A stretch of 64,000 nt of DNA from Polyangiaceae bacterium (GCA_013214025.1 JABSRN010000049.1:104855-168854); one strand, 5' to 3'; counted from the first letter of the stretch, positions 35,788-45,264 are shown. Notes: generated by a model from the sequence alone, not told the origin. A program made the numbers and translations.

Positions 35788-36087
35788 GGGCGTCAGACTT
35801 TCTAGGATGGGATTTTTGCCCGGTGCGGCGTCAGAACGCGAAGTCCGTGAACCAGGTTGGGCGGACCTTGCCAGAGCCCGTCGAGGGCTCCAAGCTAGAT
35901 AAATGCAGTCGGGAGAGTCGGATGCTGAGCAGTGCCCGCCGCGTCGGTGGCGGCAGTGATTGCTTAGCGCGCCAGAGCGGCGGCCTGCTGGGGCTGCTTC
36001 TGCGGCTCGAGCGCGGAGAAGCCCCGGCGCGTGGTAGGTTGTGTCGTCCGGATCGCCCCGCGTCTCGGCTCCTGAAAGTGATGGAAT
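35788..36087. other. Gap upstream of tldD
   Basis: 300 bp between the divergent HemJ-like gene and tldD. It must hold both promoters. I see no clear -10/-35 pair, no strong hairpin and no small gene with a ribosome site. Confidence 0.4.
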
Positions 36088-37536
36088 ATGAGTGAAGCTA
36101 CCAGTCGACGTTATCGCGCTCCGTTTTCTATAGGTGGCGAAAACGAAGTGGATCCGGATATCGCCCGCAAGCTGCTCGAGTTGTCGCTATTCCGCGGGGC
36201 TGATTATGCGGATTTGTTCTTCGAATACCGGGCCGCCGGGGGGCTGTCCTTTGAGGAAGGCATCACTCGCAGCGCGTCTCGCGGCGTCAGCATGGGCATG
36301 GGGGTACGCGTGCTCAAGGGCGACGCATCGGGCTACGCCTACGTGGAGGATCTCAGCTGGGACAGTATGAAACGCGCAGCCGAGACGGCCGCCCGCATCG
36401 CCAACGGCGCACGCCATGCCCACGCAGAGAAATTGGAGCCGAGCAGTCTGCCCAGCCGATATCAGATTTCGCGCTTGAGCCTGGAGGTGGATGGTGTCGA
36501 GAAACGTTCACTACTGGAGCGAGCAAGCGAGCAAGCGATGAAGTACGACTCCCGCGTAAAACGGGTAGAGAGCAGCTTCTCCGAAGAAATTCGGGAGATA
36601 TTGATCGCTACCAGTGATGGCGTTTTTGTAACCGATCTCCAACCGCTGATGCGCTTTGGGATCCGCGTGATCGTTGAAGATGGCACCAAACGAGAATCCG
36701 GGCGTAGCGGAGGGGGCGGCCGCACTTCGCTGGCTTACTTCGAGCGCCTCTCGCCGGAGCACCATGCCGATGTGGCCGCGAAACAAGCCTTGAGCTTGTT
36801 GGACGCGGTGGAAGCGCCCGCCGGCCAGACCGAGGTGGTCCTAGGACCGGGCGATAGTGGGATCCTGCTGCACGAGGCCATCGGTCACGGTTTGGAGGCG
36901 GACTTCAATCGCAAGGGGACCAGCAATTACACCGGACAGGTGGGTAAAAAGGTTGCCAGCGATCTGTGCACTGTCGTTGACGATCCCACCTTCGTGCAAG
37001 GCCGAGGCTCCATCAACGTTGACGACGAGGGGCGGGATCCCGAGAAGAACGTCTTGATCGAAAATGGGACTCTCCGGGGCTATCTGCACGACAGAATTTC
37101 TTCGAAGCACTTTGATACCCGGAGTGGAAACGGCCGCCGGGAGGGATTTTCGTCTGTCCCGCTGCCCAGAATGACGAATACTGTTCTACTGGCGGGTCCG
37201 CACGAGCCCGAAGAGGTCGTAACAAGCGTCAAAAACGGCATTTACGCCAAAACCTTCGGCGGCGGGCAGGTGGACATTGCCACCGGGGACTTCGTTTTTT
37301 CGCTTACCGAGAGCTATTTGATCGAGGGTGGCAAGCTGACCGCCCCCCTAAAAGGGGTCAATCTGATCGGTAACGGCCCGGAAACATTACGCCAAGTGAC
37401 GATGTTGGGGAACGATTTGGAGGTTTCCGATGGCATTTGGACTTGTGGTAAGGATGGCCAGAGCGTTCCGGTCGGAGTAGGTTGCCCGACCATAAAGCTC
37501 CAGAGCATTACCGTCGGTGGCACAAACATCTCCTGA
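36088..37536 (+). CDS. tldD: TldD-family metalloprotease
   Basis: 482 aa. The zinc motif HEAIGHGLEADF (HExxxH) lies near residue 260, and the N-terminal half has GADYADLFFEYR and RSASRGVSMGMGVRV typical of TldD. TldD works with TldE (PmbA) to degrade unfolded peptides or mature modified peptides such as microcins. No tldE partner is adjacent. The gene ends 20 bp inside the response-regulator gene downstream. Confidence 0.95.
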   Translation: MSEATSRRYRAPFSIGGENEVDPDIARKLLELSLFRGADYADLFFEYRAAGGLSFEEGITRSASRGVSMGMGVRVLKGDASGYAYVEDLSWDSMKRAAETAARIANGARHAHAEKLEPSSLPSRYQISRLSLEVDGVEKRSLLERASEQAMKYDSRVKRVESSFSEEIREILIATSDGVFVTDLQPLMRFGIRVIVEDGTKRESGRSGGGGRTSLAYFERLSPEHHADVAAKQALSLLDAVEAPAGQTEVVLGPGDSGILLHEAIGHGLEADFNRKGTSNYTGQVGKKVASDLCTVVDDPTFVQGRGSINVDDEGRDPEKNVLIENGTLRGYLHDRISSKHFDTRSGNGRREGFSSVPLPRMTNTVLLAGPHEPEEVVTSVKNGIYAKTFGGGQVDIATGDFVFSLTESYLIEGGKLTAPLKGVNLIGNGPETLRQVTMLGNDLEVSDGIWTCGKDGQSVPVGVGCPTIKLQSITVGGTNIS

Positions 37537-38269
37537 AAAAAGAAGCGTAGTCCGGTCATTCGTGGCCGTGATTGGCCATGGCCCCTTCCTCGATCGGGAT
37601 GACGGCGCCGCGACGGTCCTACGGCAACTGGGAGCGACAGTCCGCACCCTCGACTTGTGGGACGATCCCGCGAGTCTATTCGAGGAGGACGAGGAGGTGC
37701 GCCCCCGGGCGTTGCTCTTCGAAGCGCTTGACCGACCGGATCTCGCGGTTGCAGCCTTGCGAGCTGTTCAAAAGGAACAGGTATTCGACAATGTGGGCGC
37801 GATCATTGCGGTGACTGTCGGCCAGATTGCCCGTATCGATCCGTCGAGCGGATTCGACGACTTCGTCCTGCACCCCTACATACCTGAAGAGCTGTACTCG
37901 CGAATTCGCGCGGTGGAGTGGCGGCGTAGTGAGTTCGCGACCGAGGAGCGGCACAAGGTCGGCAACATCGTGGTCGATAAGGCGGCTCACGACGTGACTG
38001 TGGACGGTCGTCCGGTAGCGCTGACGGCGAAGGAGTTTTCGCTGCTGGCTTATCTGTGCGAACGCCGGGGCAAAGTACTGAGTCGAGATCATCTGCTCGC
38101 TCGCGTCTGGGGCAATCGCTACGACGGCGGCCCGCGAACGGTGGACATTCATGTGCGGCGCTTGCGGGCGAAGCTGGGAGACACGCTGCCGCTCGAGACC
38201 CTGCGGGGATCCGGCTACAAGCTCCGGGCTCCCGACCGCGACGCTCAGCCTAGTAAACGCGAACGGTGA
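37517..38269 (+). CDS. OmpR/PhoB-type response regulator with degenerate receiver
   Basis: 250 aa from a GTG that overlaps tldD by 20 bp; a GTG at 37562 (VAVIGHGPFL) is an alternative start. Residues 15-125 have the length of a receiver, but the phospho-acceptor pocket is not recognisable: RALLFEALDRPDL replaces the usual LxDxxMP. A good winged-helix domain occupies about 145-240 (VALTAKEFSLLAYLCERRGK, VLSRDHLLARVWG, RTVDIHVRRLRAKLG, LETLRGSGYKL). Probably a phosphorylation-independent DNA-binding regulator. Its stop overlaps the pdxA start (GTGA). Confidence 0.88.
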   Translation: MAQTSPEKRSVVRSFVAVIGHGPFLDRDDGAATVLRQLGATVRTLDLWDDPASLFEEDEEVRPRALLFEALDRPDLAVAALRAVQKEQVFDNVGAIIAVTVGQIARIDPSSGFDDFVLHPYIPEELYSRIRAVEWRRSEFATEERHKVGNIVVDKAAHDVTVDGRPVALTAKEFSLLAYLCERRGKVLSRDHLLARVWGNRYDGGPRTVDIHVRRLRAKLGDTLPLETLRGSGYKLRAPDRDAQPSKRER

Positions 38270-39261
38270 TCGTCGTATCGGCGGGTTGCCCCTCCAGTGT
38301 GGGCCCAGAGGTATCGGTGGTGGCCGCCGCGCGCTCCCGGAGGCGGGTCGTATTGGTGGGCAGTCGTCGCGCACTGCTGCGCGCAGCGTTGCTGTACGGA
38401 ATCGATGCCGAGCAGTTCGGTGTATATGAAGGCAGTGCTTCACGGCGGCTCTCGATATTGGATTCGGGGCCCCAGCTGAAGGACGCCGACATGCGACCGG
38501 GTAAGCCGGGAAAGAAAGCTGGAGTCTCTCAGTTACTCGCGGTTGAAGAAGCCTTCGCACTGGCAAAACGCGAGGGCGTTCCCATGGTGACCGGCCCAGT
38601 TAGCAAGGCTGCGATCGCCCGCTGCGGATTGTGGCGCGCAGCAAACTTTCGCGGCCACACGGAGTGGCTGGAGAAGCTAGACGGCGCGCCCTACTCAGTC
38701 ATGTGTTTTGCTTCGCGAAAACTCAACACCAGTTTGGTGACCACCCATTTGCCCATCTCCCGGGTGGCGAGGGCGATAACCCCGGACAGAGTGCACCGGG
38801 CGACAGTCGAACTGGCGCGCTTGCTCCAGTTCAAAGGGACTGTGAAGCCACGCATCGCGGTGGCTTCCCTCAATCCCCACGCAGGGGAGGCGAAGTTGCT
38901 AGGCGGAGAGGAGGCGTCCGCCATTGCCGTGGGGGTGCGCACGGCCCGACGCGAGCTGCGTTCCGGGGCGATCCTCCAGGGGCCCCTGGGGGCAGAGACG
39001 GCTTATCGGCAAGCCTTCGCTGGGCAGTTTGACGGCGTCGTCGCCATGTATCACGACCAGGCGACCATCCCGATGAAGCTGGTGAGCTTCGGAGATGCTG
39101 TGAACGTGACGATGGGTCTCAGCGTGATTCGCACCAGTGTCGACCACGGCACGGCCTACGACATTGCGGGTCAGGGCTGTGCGGATCCCGGGGGTATGGC
39201 GTCGGCGCTACGCCTGGCGGGCACGCTGCATCGTCAGGCGCGGGCTAAGCTTCAGGGTTGA
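38266..39261 (+). CDS. pdxA: 4-hydroxythreonine-4-phosphate dehydrogenase
   Basis: 331 aa from a GTG overlapping the regulator stop. NAD-dependent enzyme of the DXP-dependent pyridoxal phosphate pathway; its product is condensed by PdxJ, which is encoded at 54.7 kb. Family segments are VTGPVSKAAIARCG, FRGHTEWL with a metal-binding His, LNPHAGE, MYHDQATIPMK with a second metal His, and RTSVDHGTAYDIAG with the third. It is the third gene of a tightly overlapped tldD-regulator-pdxA unit. Confidence 0.95.
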   Translation: MIVVSAGCPSSVGPEVSVVAAARSRRRVVLVGSRRALLRAALLYGIDAEQFGVYEGSASRRLSILDSGPQLKDADMRPGKPGKKAGVSQLLAVEEAFALAKREGVPMVTGPVSKAAIARCGLWRAANFRGHTEWLEKLDGAPYSVMCFASRKLNTSLVTTHLPISRVARAITPDRVHRATVELARLLQFKGTVKPRIAVASLNPHAGEAKLLGGEEASAIAVGVRTARRELRSGAILQGPLGAETAYRQAFAGQFDGVVAMYHDQATIPMKLVSFGDAVNVTMGLSVIRTSVDHGTAYDIAGQGCADPGGMASALRLAGTLHRQARAKLQG

Positions 39262-39392
39262 GGTTGCCCGGCCAGGTGGGCGGCGCAGTGTTTCCAGCGG
39301 CGCAGCAGAACTCCGGGCAGCATCTCTGGGCTTAGAGTGTTTCTGGTGGCCCCGCCCCGGACGGGGGGCATGAGCATGTTTGAACTATTCGG

Positions 39393-39465
39393 TGGAGCCG
39401 AGGGGAATCGAACCCCTGACCTCAAGACTGCCAGTCTAGCGCTCTCCCAACTGAGCTACGGCCCC
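39393..39465 (-). tRNA. tRNA-Ala (anticodon GGC)
   Basis: 73-nt cloverleaf: acceptor GGGGCCG/CGGCTCC, D-arm GCTC/GAGC, anticodon loop CTGGCAG, T-arm AGGGG/CCCCT with TTCGATT. The anticodon stem CTAGA/TCTTG has a T-T mismatch at the second pair. CCA is not fully encoded (A-CC-G). Confidence 0.94.
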
Positions 39466-39627
39466 TAAGGGACGCGGACCCTGACACGCTTCGCGAACAA
39501 AGGCGAGAGTGGATCCCGGCATTCCCATCAGAAAAAACCCGCCCGCGGACCCGATTACCCTGGGGCTAGGCGTTTCAGCTCAGGATCAACCTTCCCCGCC
39601 CATTTCGGACACAAACTCGGCGGATCT

Positions 39628-39819
39628 TCAGGGGGCGGCTGCCGCCTGAACGTCGTCGCTCGGCGCGGCGTCACCCTCATTGGCAGGATCGTCCTGCAGA
39701 ACCAGGGCAAGGGTGCCCGCTAGTAGAAATAGCGTGGCACCAAGAATCGTAAACCAAACCGGGGTCGGGGATTCATCGTCGGCCAGGACCTCTTCTGCTT
39801 CTGTATGTTCGTCGCTCAT
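39628..39819 (-). CDS. Small single-pass membrane protein
   Basis: 63 aa from ATG 39819 (MSDEHTEAEEVLADDE). Acidic cytoplasmic start, one membrane helix at about 21-41 (FTILGATLFLLAGTLALVL), acidic/Ala-rich tail. An in-frame ATG 36 bp upstream is less likely. Function unknown. It could sit in a respiratory or secretion complex, but no neighbour supports this. Coding status rests on the typical small-membrane-protein layout. Confidence 0.55.
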   Translation of the reverse strand: MSDEHTEAEEVLADDESPTPVWFTILGATLFLLAGTLALVLQDDPANEGDAAPSDDVQAAAAP

Positions 39820-40077
39820 GGAATTCGGGTTATCCGCCGGAGGCTCTCCGGTCAAGCGGTGAGGCTACCGAAGCCGTGTCCACTCAAGCGAACGCACGAT
39901 TCAGCGGCCTTCCCTCCGGAACAACTACTTAGCGAACCTGCGTCGTTCACTTTTGCGAGGTAACGCGGCCTCATCGCACCCAGGGGAATCCCTAGGCCCG
40001 TAGCTTGCCCTTGTAGCCCAGGGGTCATAATCTTCGCCGCACCCCCCGGTGTCTCTAGCGACACTCCGTGAATTCCG

Positions 40078-41514
40078 ATGGCCGCCCAACAACAACGATA
40101 TCGCGTAATTGAGCGCATCGCTGCGGGCGGTATGGCGGAAGTCTACCGCGCCGAGAGCGCCGGCCTGGAGGGCTTCAAGAAAGCCGTCGCGATCAAGCGG
40201 GTGCTTCCGCATCTTTCCGAGAAGAAAGAGTTCATTGGGATGTTCCTTGATGAGGCTCGGCTGAGCGCTCATCTGAACCATTCCAACTGCGTTCAGGTTT
40301 TCGATATTGGTGTTGGTGACAATACCTACTTCATCGTCATGGAGTTCGTCGACGGGGCGGACCTCAAGGCCATCATCGAGACGCTGCGCGAAAAGAATCA
40401 GCGCGTGGCCGTCGAAGTGGCCTGCCACATCACGCTCAAAATGTGTGAGGGCTTGGACTACGCGCACAAGGCGACGGATCACGACGGCGTGCCGCTGAAC
40501 ATCGTGCATCGAGATCTATCGCCGCCGAACGTGCTGGTGACACGTTTTGGAGAGATCAAGGTGGTGGACTTTGGTCTCGCCAAGGCAAACAGCCAGCTGG
40601 AGTCGAGCCAGCCCGGCATCATCAAAGGAAAGTTCAGCTACCTTTCTCCCGAGGCCGCCCAGGGCCTTGCCGTCGATCTGCGTACGGATATTTTCGCCGC
40701 GGGCATCATTCTGTGGGAGATGCTGGCTGGTCGAAGGCTGTTCTTCGGTGACACCGATCTAGCCACAGTGCGTCAAGTTCAGGCAGCGAAAATTCCCAGC
40801 CTGCGCCAGTTGAACCCCGCTGTATCGCCAGAGCTTGAGCAAGTCATTCTCAGGGCTCTGGCGCGGGAACCCGCCAATCGCTACCAAACCGCTAGCGACT
40901 TCGGCAAAGACCTCAACACCCTGCTCTTTCGTATGGGCCGCCCGGTGTCGTCTTTCGACGTCGCCGAAACGGTCCGAGAAGTTGCGGCGCTCCAGGCTAA
41001 GCTCAAGGCCAAGGCACCCAAGGGCTCGCTCATCGGCAGCTTGATCGAAGACGCGATGATGAGCTTCACCTCGCTAGATGCGAAGGGCGACGCTGCGGGC
41101 TCTCCGGTTGCGGTTCCGAAGGATCGCGATGCGTCGGCGCCTCTGAACATCGGCGCCTTCCAAGATGTACAGGACTGGGCCGGCGACTTGGACTTGCCTC
41201 CCGTCGGTACCGACCGCACGAGCCAGCTGCCGGATGATTATTCCGCAGGCAATCTAGCCCAGCTAGAAGACGACGCCCCGGGTGTGTCGCTGAGCGCGGC
41301 TCGCGAAGAGGAAGACGAGCCGGAAGAATCTTCGCCGACCGAGCCGCCGGTGCCCCAAGCAGCCCGTCCGACAGAACCGCCGAAGAACAAGAAGAGTGGC
41401 AACGGAGGGTTGATCTTCTTTTTGCTGCTGTTGATGGCCGCGGGAGGCGCGATTGGCGCCCACTACGCCGGCTACATCCAGCTTCCGATTTCGCTACCCC
41501 CGCTGCCCAAATAG
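40078..41514 (+). CDS. Membrane-bound Ser/Thr protein kinase, PknB-like
   Basis: 478 aa. The N-terminal kinase domain (about 8-275) has the glycine loop RIAAGGMAEVY, catalytic Lys40 (VAIK), catalytic loop HRDLSPPN with Asp146 (Ser instead of the usual Lys, as often seen in myxobacterial kinases), DFG at 164-166 and SPEAAQG-type activation segment. An acidic/Pro-rich linker leads to a single membrane helix near 445-465 (GLIFFLLLLMAAGGAIGA) and a very short outer tail with no sensor domain. The PP2C phosphatase at 7.6 kb could oppose it. Confidence 0.95.
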   Translation: MAAQQQRYRVIERIAAGGMAEVYRAESAGLEGFKKAVAIKRVLPHLSEKKEFIGMFLDEARLSAHLNHSNCVQVFDIGVGDNTYFIVMEFVDGADLKAIIETLREKNQRVAVEVACHITLKMCEGLDYAHKATDHDGVPLNIVHRDLSPPNVLVTRFGEIKVVDFGLAKANSQLESSQPGIIKGKFSYLSPEAAQGLAVDLRTDIFAAGIILWEMLAGRRLFFGDTDLATVRQVQAAKIPSLRQLNPAVSPELEQVILRALAREPANRYQTASDFGKDLNTLLFRMGRPVSSFDVAETVREVAALQAKLKAKAPKGSLIGSLIEDAMMSFTSLDAKGDAAGSPVAVPKDRDASAPLNIGAFQDVQDWAGDLDLPPVGTDRTSQLPDDYSAGNLAQLEDDAPGVSLSAAREEEDEPEESSPTEPPVPQAARPTEPPKNKKSGNGGLIFFLLLLMAAGGAIGAHYAGYIQLPISLPPLPK

Positions 41515-41517
41515 CTT

Positions 41518-41707
41518 TTCGGCAAGTCCAGTGGACGAGCCGCGCCGGACGCTACTCATTTTGGCCCCCTTGGGTGAGGGCTGAAATACTTCGCTCCGTT
41601 CGTCCCCCTTGGCTCTACAGGAGCTAGTTCCTTTAGGTCCTCGCTCCTGCGGAGTTGCGGTGTCCTCGCGCCATTGGCGCTGCGGTTTTTACGCCCGGGG
41701 CCCCAAC
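41518..41707 (+). repeat. Dispersed intergenic repeat, copy B
   Basis: Begins 4 bp after the kinase stop. It has the core AGTCCAGTGGACGAGCCGC (41525-41543), then CTCTACAGGAGCTAGTTCC, AGGTCCTCGCTCCTGCGG, GCGGTGTCCTCG and GGGGCCCCAAC. It aligns with copy C in the CTCTACxGGAGxTA block, the TTCC-AGGTCCTCG block and the following CTCCTGCGG, and with copy A at both ends. The left end of the dead IS4-type element abuts it directly. Confidence 0.75.
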
Positions 41708-43229
41708 CTGACTATTGATCGCATTCTTCTGCGCGTTGTGCGGTCTCAATGGAACGGCGCAGTTGCCAGCCCATTAGCAATGTCGCGAGTTCGCGATAGC
41801 CGCGGTGCAATATCAGCCAGCCAGGGCTCCCGTTGTGCTTGAGGTGGCCACCGAGGGAAGCGATGGCGAGCAACGCTTCCCTCGGTGGTGCAGTCGCGGG
41901 TCAATGGGGTGCGCGACGCTGCTAGCAGTACTTCTAGCTCCTCTTGCTCAAGGATTTTCGTCGCTGGTTCGTCCGGTCGAGCACGAGCCTCTGATTTGAG
42001 TAACAGTAGTTTCCAGGCGATTGGTGCAAGCAGGGCCATCGTGTTGGCTAGGGCATGCAGCTCGCCGAGCTGCCGCTTTTCCATTCCGCAACCTGGCTTC
42101 AACGCCTTGAAGTACTCTTCGATGCACCACCGCGCACGATACCAATCTACGACCTGGAACATTTGCTCGGGAGTATCGACAGGCTCACTGGTGTAGAGCA
42201 GCCACTCGAGACCTTTTTCGTCTTCGGGTGGCTCCGGCTCCCAAACTCTAACCACGTTGAGCCTCAGCGACCCTTCTGTGGGGCGCCTTGGATCCTTGGC
42301 AAGTTTGACTGATGACGATGCAACAAGCAGTGACGCCATTCGTTCGTCGCGGGGTGGGTGGATCCGTCGTTGCTTCGAGCCCTGCTTGCCTCGTCGGCGT
42401 GAAAACCTGACGATCCGAGATGCTTTGCCGCAAGCGTCCCGCTCCAGGACGCCTCGCAATTTGCCTTCAGCGAGGCGTCTGTTGTGCTGCACTCACACAA
42501 CAAACCGAGTCCCCAACCGCTGCAGCAAGTGTAAAACGTCGGAATCGTCCGCCGCGCGATCCATAAGATGGACGACAGCTTGAGGACTCATCCCAAGCGA
42601 ATGAGCCTCCTTAATGTGCGCAGACCAACGCTGTTGCAGAGCCGCGTTCTTGGTCTTTACCGGTCGGTGGTAGCTGAGAGCGACAACGCCTTCGGGGCGG
42701 TGGCTACTATCGGCGCGAATGGCCAAGGAACAGTGAGCAAGAAAGCGTTATTTCAGTCCAGCCTCTCCGACCAAGTCATCGCGTCCCGCCTCGGTCTTGA
42801 ATGAAATCACCGAGCTGTCGTGAGCTACCAGAGTCACGTCTTGAGATGCCACACGCTTGAGAGTCTGGCGAACGTGAGGCGCGATGACGGCATCAGAAGA
42901 CACCGCCGAACTGCCACAAAATCGATACGCGGCCTCCAGGTCTGACGCCGGCAACGCTGAGGGAAAGCTCACCTCCGGTTTGTTGGCCATGGGCTTAGCC
43001 AGCCAGCCGAAGCACGCGTTGCGCCGGGCGCGGATCGCCGAAATCCGCGCCCGTAAACTCGTCCTCGATGTCCCCGTTCTTGTCGTTACCCACCCTCAGC
43101 TTTGATCAGGCTCACCGGAATCTTTCAAGAACTTCCGTAGAATCCATAGGCGCCGACCCCACTCGCCCGGCATCCGGGTACCGCCGTCAGGCTGTACAAC
43201 GCGATGAAGACCGCGCAGCAATAAGATCG
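41708..43229 (-). mobile_element. Degraded IS4-family insertion sequence (about 1.5 kb)
   Basis: Ends are set by an imperfect terminal inverted repeat: left 41708-41739 (CTGACTATTG...CGCGTTGT) against the reverse complement of 43196-43229 (ATCTTATTG...CGCGTTGT), with about 21 of 27 aligned inner positions equal. The outer left CTGACT resembles Tn5/IS50-type ends. It encloses one transposase pseudogene. I see no clean target-site duplication. It lies between two inverted copies of the dispersed repeat. Confidence 0.65.
41746..43093 (-). pseudogene. IS4/Tn5-type transposase, three inactivating lesions
   Basis: Reads from GTG 43093 (GNDKNGDIEDEFTGADFGDP) with the conserved N-terminal FGDPRPAQRVLRLA. 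That frame stops at TAA 42997-42995, while the rest continues in another frame (KPMANKPEVSFPSALPASDL, then AAYRFCGSSAV), so a 1-2 base indel lies near 43000. In the main frame two more stops occur, TAA 42750-42748 (after GEAGLK) and TGA 42495-42493 (after RFVV). Catalytic residues remain visible: Asp in LVAHDSSVISF, Asp in VVHLMDRAADD, and the YREK region WYRARWCIEEYFKALK. Without the lesions it would be about 449 aa, normal for the family. Confidence 0.85.
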
Positions 43230-43257
43230 CTGTGCGGTTTTTGCGTTTGTATCGATA

Positions 43258-43446
43258 CCCCGATGCGGGGAAACCGCGGGAGCCTGAGCTCCGAGGACGC
43301 CGCAGGAGCGGAGCTCCGAGGACCTGAGGAAATAACTCCAGTAGAGCCAGAGCCTTCGGAAGTAGCGAAGCGTTCCCCCCTCCCCCAAGCGGGGGGAACG
43401 AGAAGCGGCGAGCGCGGCTCGCAAACTGGACTCGTCGAAGGCGACC
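43258..43446 (-). repeat. Dispersed intergenic repeat, copy C
   Basis: Minus-strand copy that starts 4 bp after the infC stop. It has GACGAGTCCAGTTTGCGAGCC in place of the palindromic core (last bases of the palindrome lost), then CTCTACTGGAGTTATTTCC, AGGTCCTCGG, CTCCTGCGGCGTCCTCGG and a CGCGGTTT end. It is inverted relative to copy B, and the two enclose the dead IS element. The remaining gap (43230-43257) holds nothing I recognise. Confidence 0.75.
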
Positions 43447-43449
43447 CCC

Positions 43450-44175
<726 letters not shown>

Positions 44176-44345
44176 GTGTCTGTCTTTCCCTGATTCCTTC
44201 CCTGGCCTTAGCCAGAACTCGTTAACTGATTATCGCCGGACCCGAGCACGTCCGATTCACACGACCGCCAAAACGGCCGAAAGTGGAGTCGTCAAAAGTA
44301 CAGTAGCCGCGGCCAGGATCCGACAGGATCCGCCCGGAGGGCCCG

Positions 44346-44370
44346 AAGAGGGCTCCCCAGGAGCCCTCTT
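44346..44370 (-). terminator. Perfect 11-bp hairpin between tRNA-Val and infC
   Basis: AAGAGGGCTCC-CCA-GGAGCCCTCTT is a perfect stem with a 3-nt loop, 255 bp downstream of tRNA-Val and 170 bp upstream of infC on the same strand. It could end the tRNA transcript or act in the infC leader. There is no T-run beyond TT. Tandem AGGATCCG units (about 44317-44333) lie nearby. I see no gene in the rest of the 449-bp gap 44176-44624. Confidence 0.5.
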
Positions 44371-44624
44371 GGCCGGAATGGCATATCACGATGTCACGGT
44401 CGACATAATGGTGTGCTGCACGGAGGCCGGGGCACCGCGCTGTTGATCGCCATTGAGAACAGCGATGTCGCCACGAAAGGGTGTGTCTTCGACGGCTGAG
44501 CTGCTCTGCTGGAGTGCCCTTGGCCCCATTCGACCCCGGACGCCATGGGCGCGAAGAGTCGCGCTGAGGCTGCCGGTGACTTGGTCGAATTCGGGCACAT
44601 TAGGGCACTTCTTACGGTTTCCAG

Positions 44625-44696
44625 TAGGCGCGGGCAGGATTGAACTGCCGACCCCTACCGTGTCAAGGTAATGCTCTCCCACTGAGCTACGCGCCT
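44625..44696 (-). tRNA. tRNA-Val (anticodon GAC)
   Basis: 72-nt cloverleaf: acceptor AGGCGCG/CGCGCCT, D-arm GCTC/GAGC, anticodon stem TTACC/GGTAG (T-G at its outer pair) with loop TTGACAC (anticodon GAC), T-arm GGCAG/CTGCC with TTCAATC. CCA is not encoded. Confidence 0.94.
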
Positions 44697-44722
44697 GGAT
44701 CGTCTGCAGAGACAGGTCCGAG

Positions 44723-44751
44723 CGTGTACGATGCGATTTACGGCATGTCAA
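44723..44751 (-). promoter_or_regulatory. Sigma-70-type promoter of tRNA-Val
   Basis: On the minus strand a perfect -35 TTGACA (44751-44746) is followed after 17 bp by TACACG (44728-44723), a partial -10. The predicted transcript would start about 20 bp before the tRNA 5' end. Confidence 0.6.
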
Positions 44752-44808
44752 GGGCGCGCTTGCGCGGGATGAGGAAACCCGGTATAGCCCCGCGCCTTGG
44801 AGGACCCC

Positions 44809-45234
44809 TTGAATTACGCGGGTTTCGCTTATCAAGCAGTCCCTCCGGCGCCCGGACGTCCGGCCGCGCCAGGGGAGGCTGCAGCACCACAAACGACAAC
44901 CACCACATCGGCGAGCGAAGGCACGTCAGGCGGAGCTCCGCCTGAAGGACCAGGCCTCATCGGCATGATGCCAATGGTGATCATGATGATTGGCTTGCTC
45001 ATGTTCATGACATGGCAGACCAGCTCTCAACGCAAGAAGCAGGACGCGACGATCGATGCCTTGAAGGTCGGCGATCGGGTGCTGACGTCTTCTGGACTGG
45101 TGGGGCGTCTTAAAGAAATTGGACCGCGCTACGCGAAGCTGGAGCTCACGCCAGGCGTGAAGGTCGAAGTACTGCGCTCCAGCTTGTCCGGACGGGATGA
45201 AAAATCCGACTCGGATAAGGACCCCAAAAAGTGA
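44809..45234 (+). CDS. yajC: Preprotein translocase accessory subunit YajC
   Basis: 141 aa from TTG 44809, chosen because GGAGGA lies at 44799-44804. One membrane helix at about 47-65 (MMPMVIMMIGLLMFMTWQT) is followed by the family segment RKKQDATIDALKVGDRVLTS, then GLVGRLKEIG. The N-terminal 45 residues, Ala/Pro/Thr-rich, are longer than in E. coli YajC. It associates with SecDF and the holotranslocon. First gene of yajC-secD-secF-recJ. Confidence 0.93.
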   Translation: MNYAGFAYQAVPPAPGRPAAPGEAAAPQTTTTTSASEGTSGGAPPEGPGLIGMMPMVIMMIGLLMFMTWQTSSQRKKQDATIDALKVGDRVLTSSGLVGRLKEIGPRYAKLELTPGVKVEVLRSSLSGRDEKSDSDKDPKK

Positions 45235-45264
45235 GTACGAGCCCGTCGGCTCGGTGAGGCAATT

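Noticed and set aside
37676..38566. 296-codon minus-strand frame opposite the response regulator and pdxA
   Set aside because: The plus-strand genes have clear domains and overlapping starts; the antisense frame has none.
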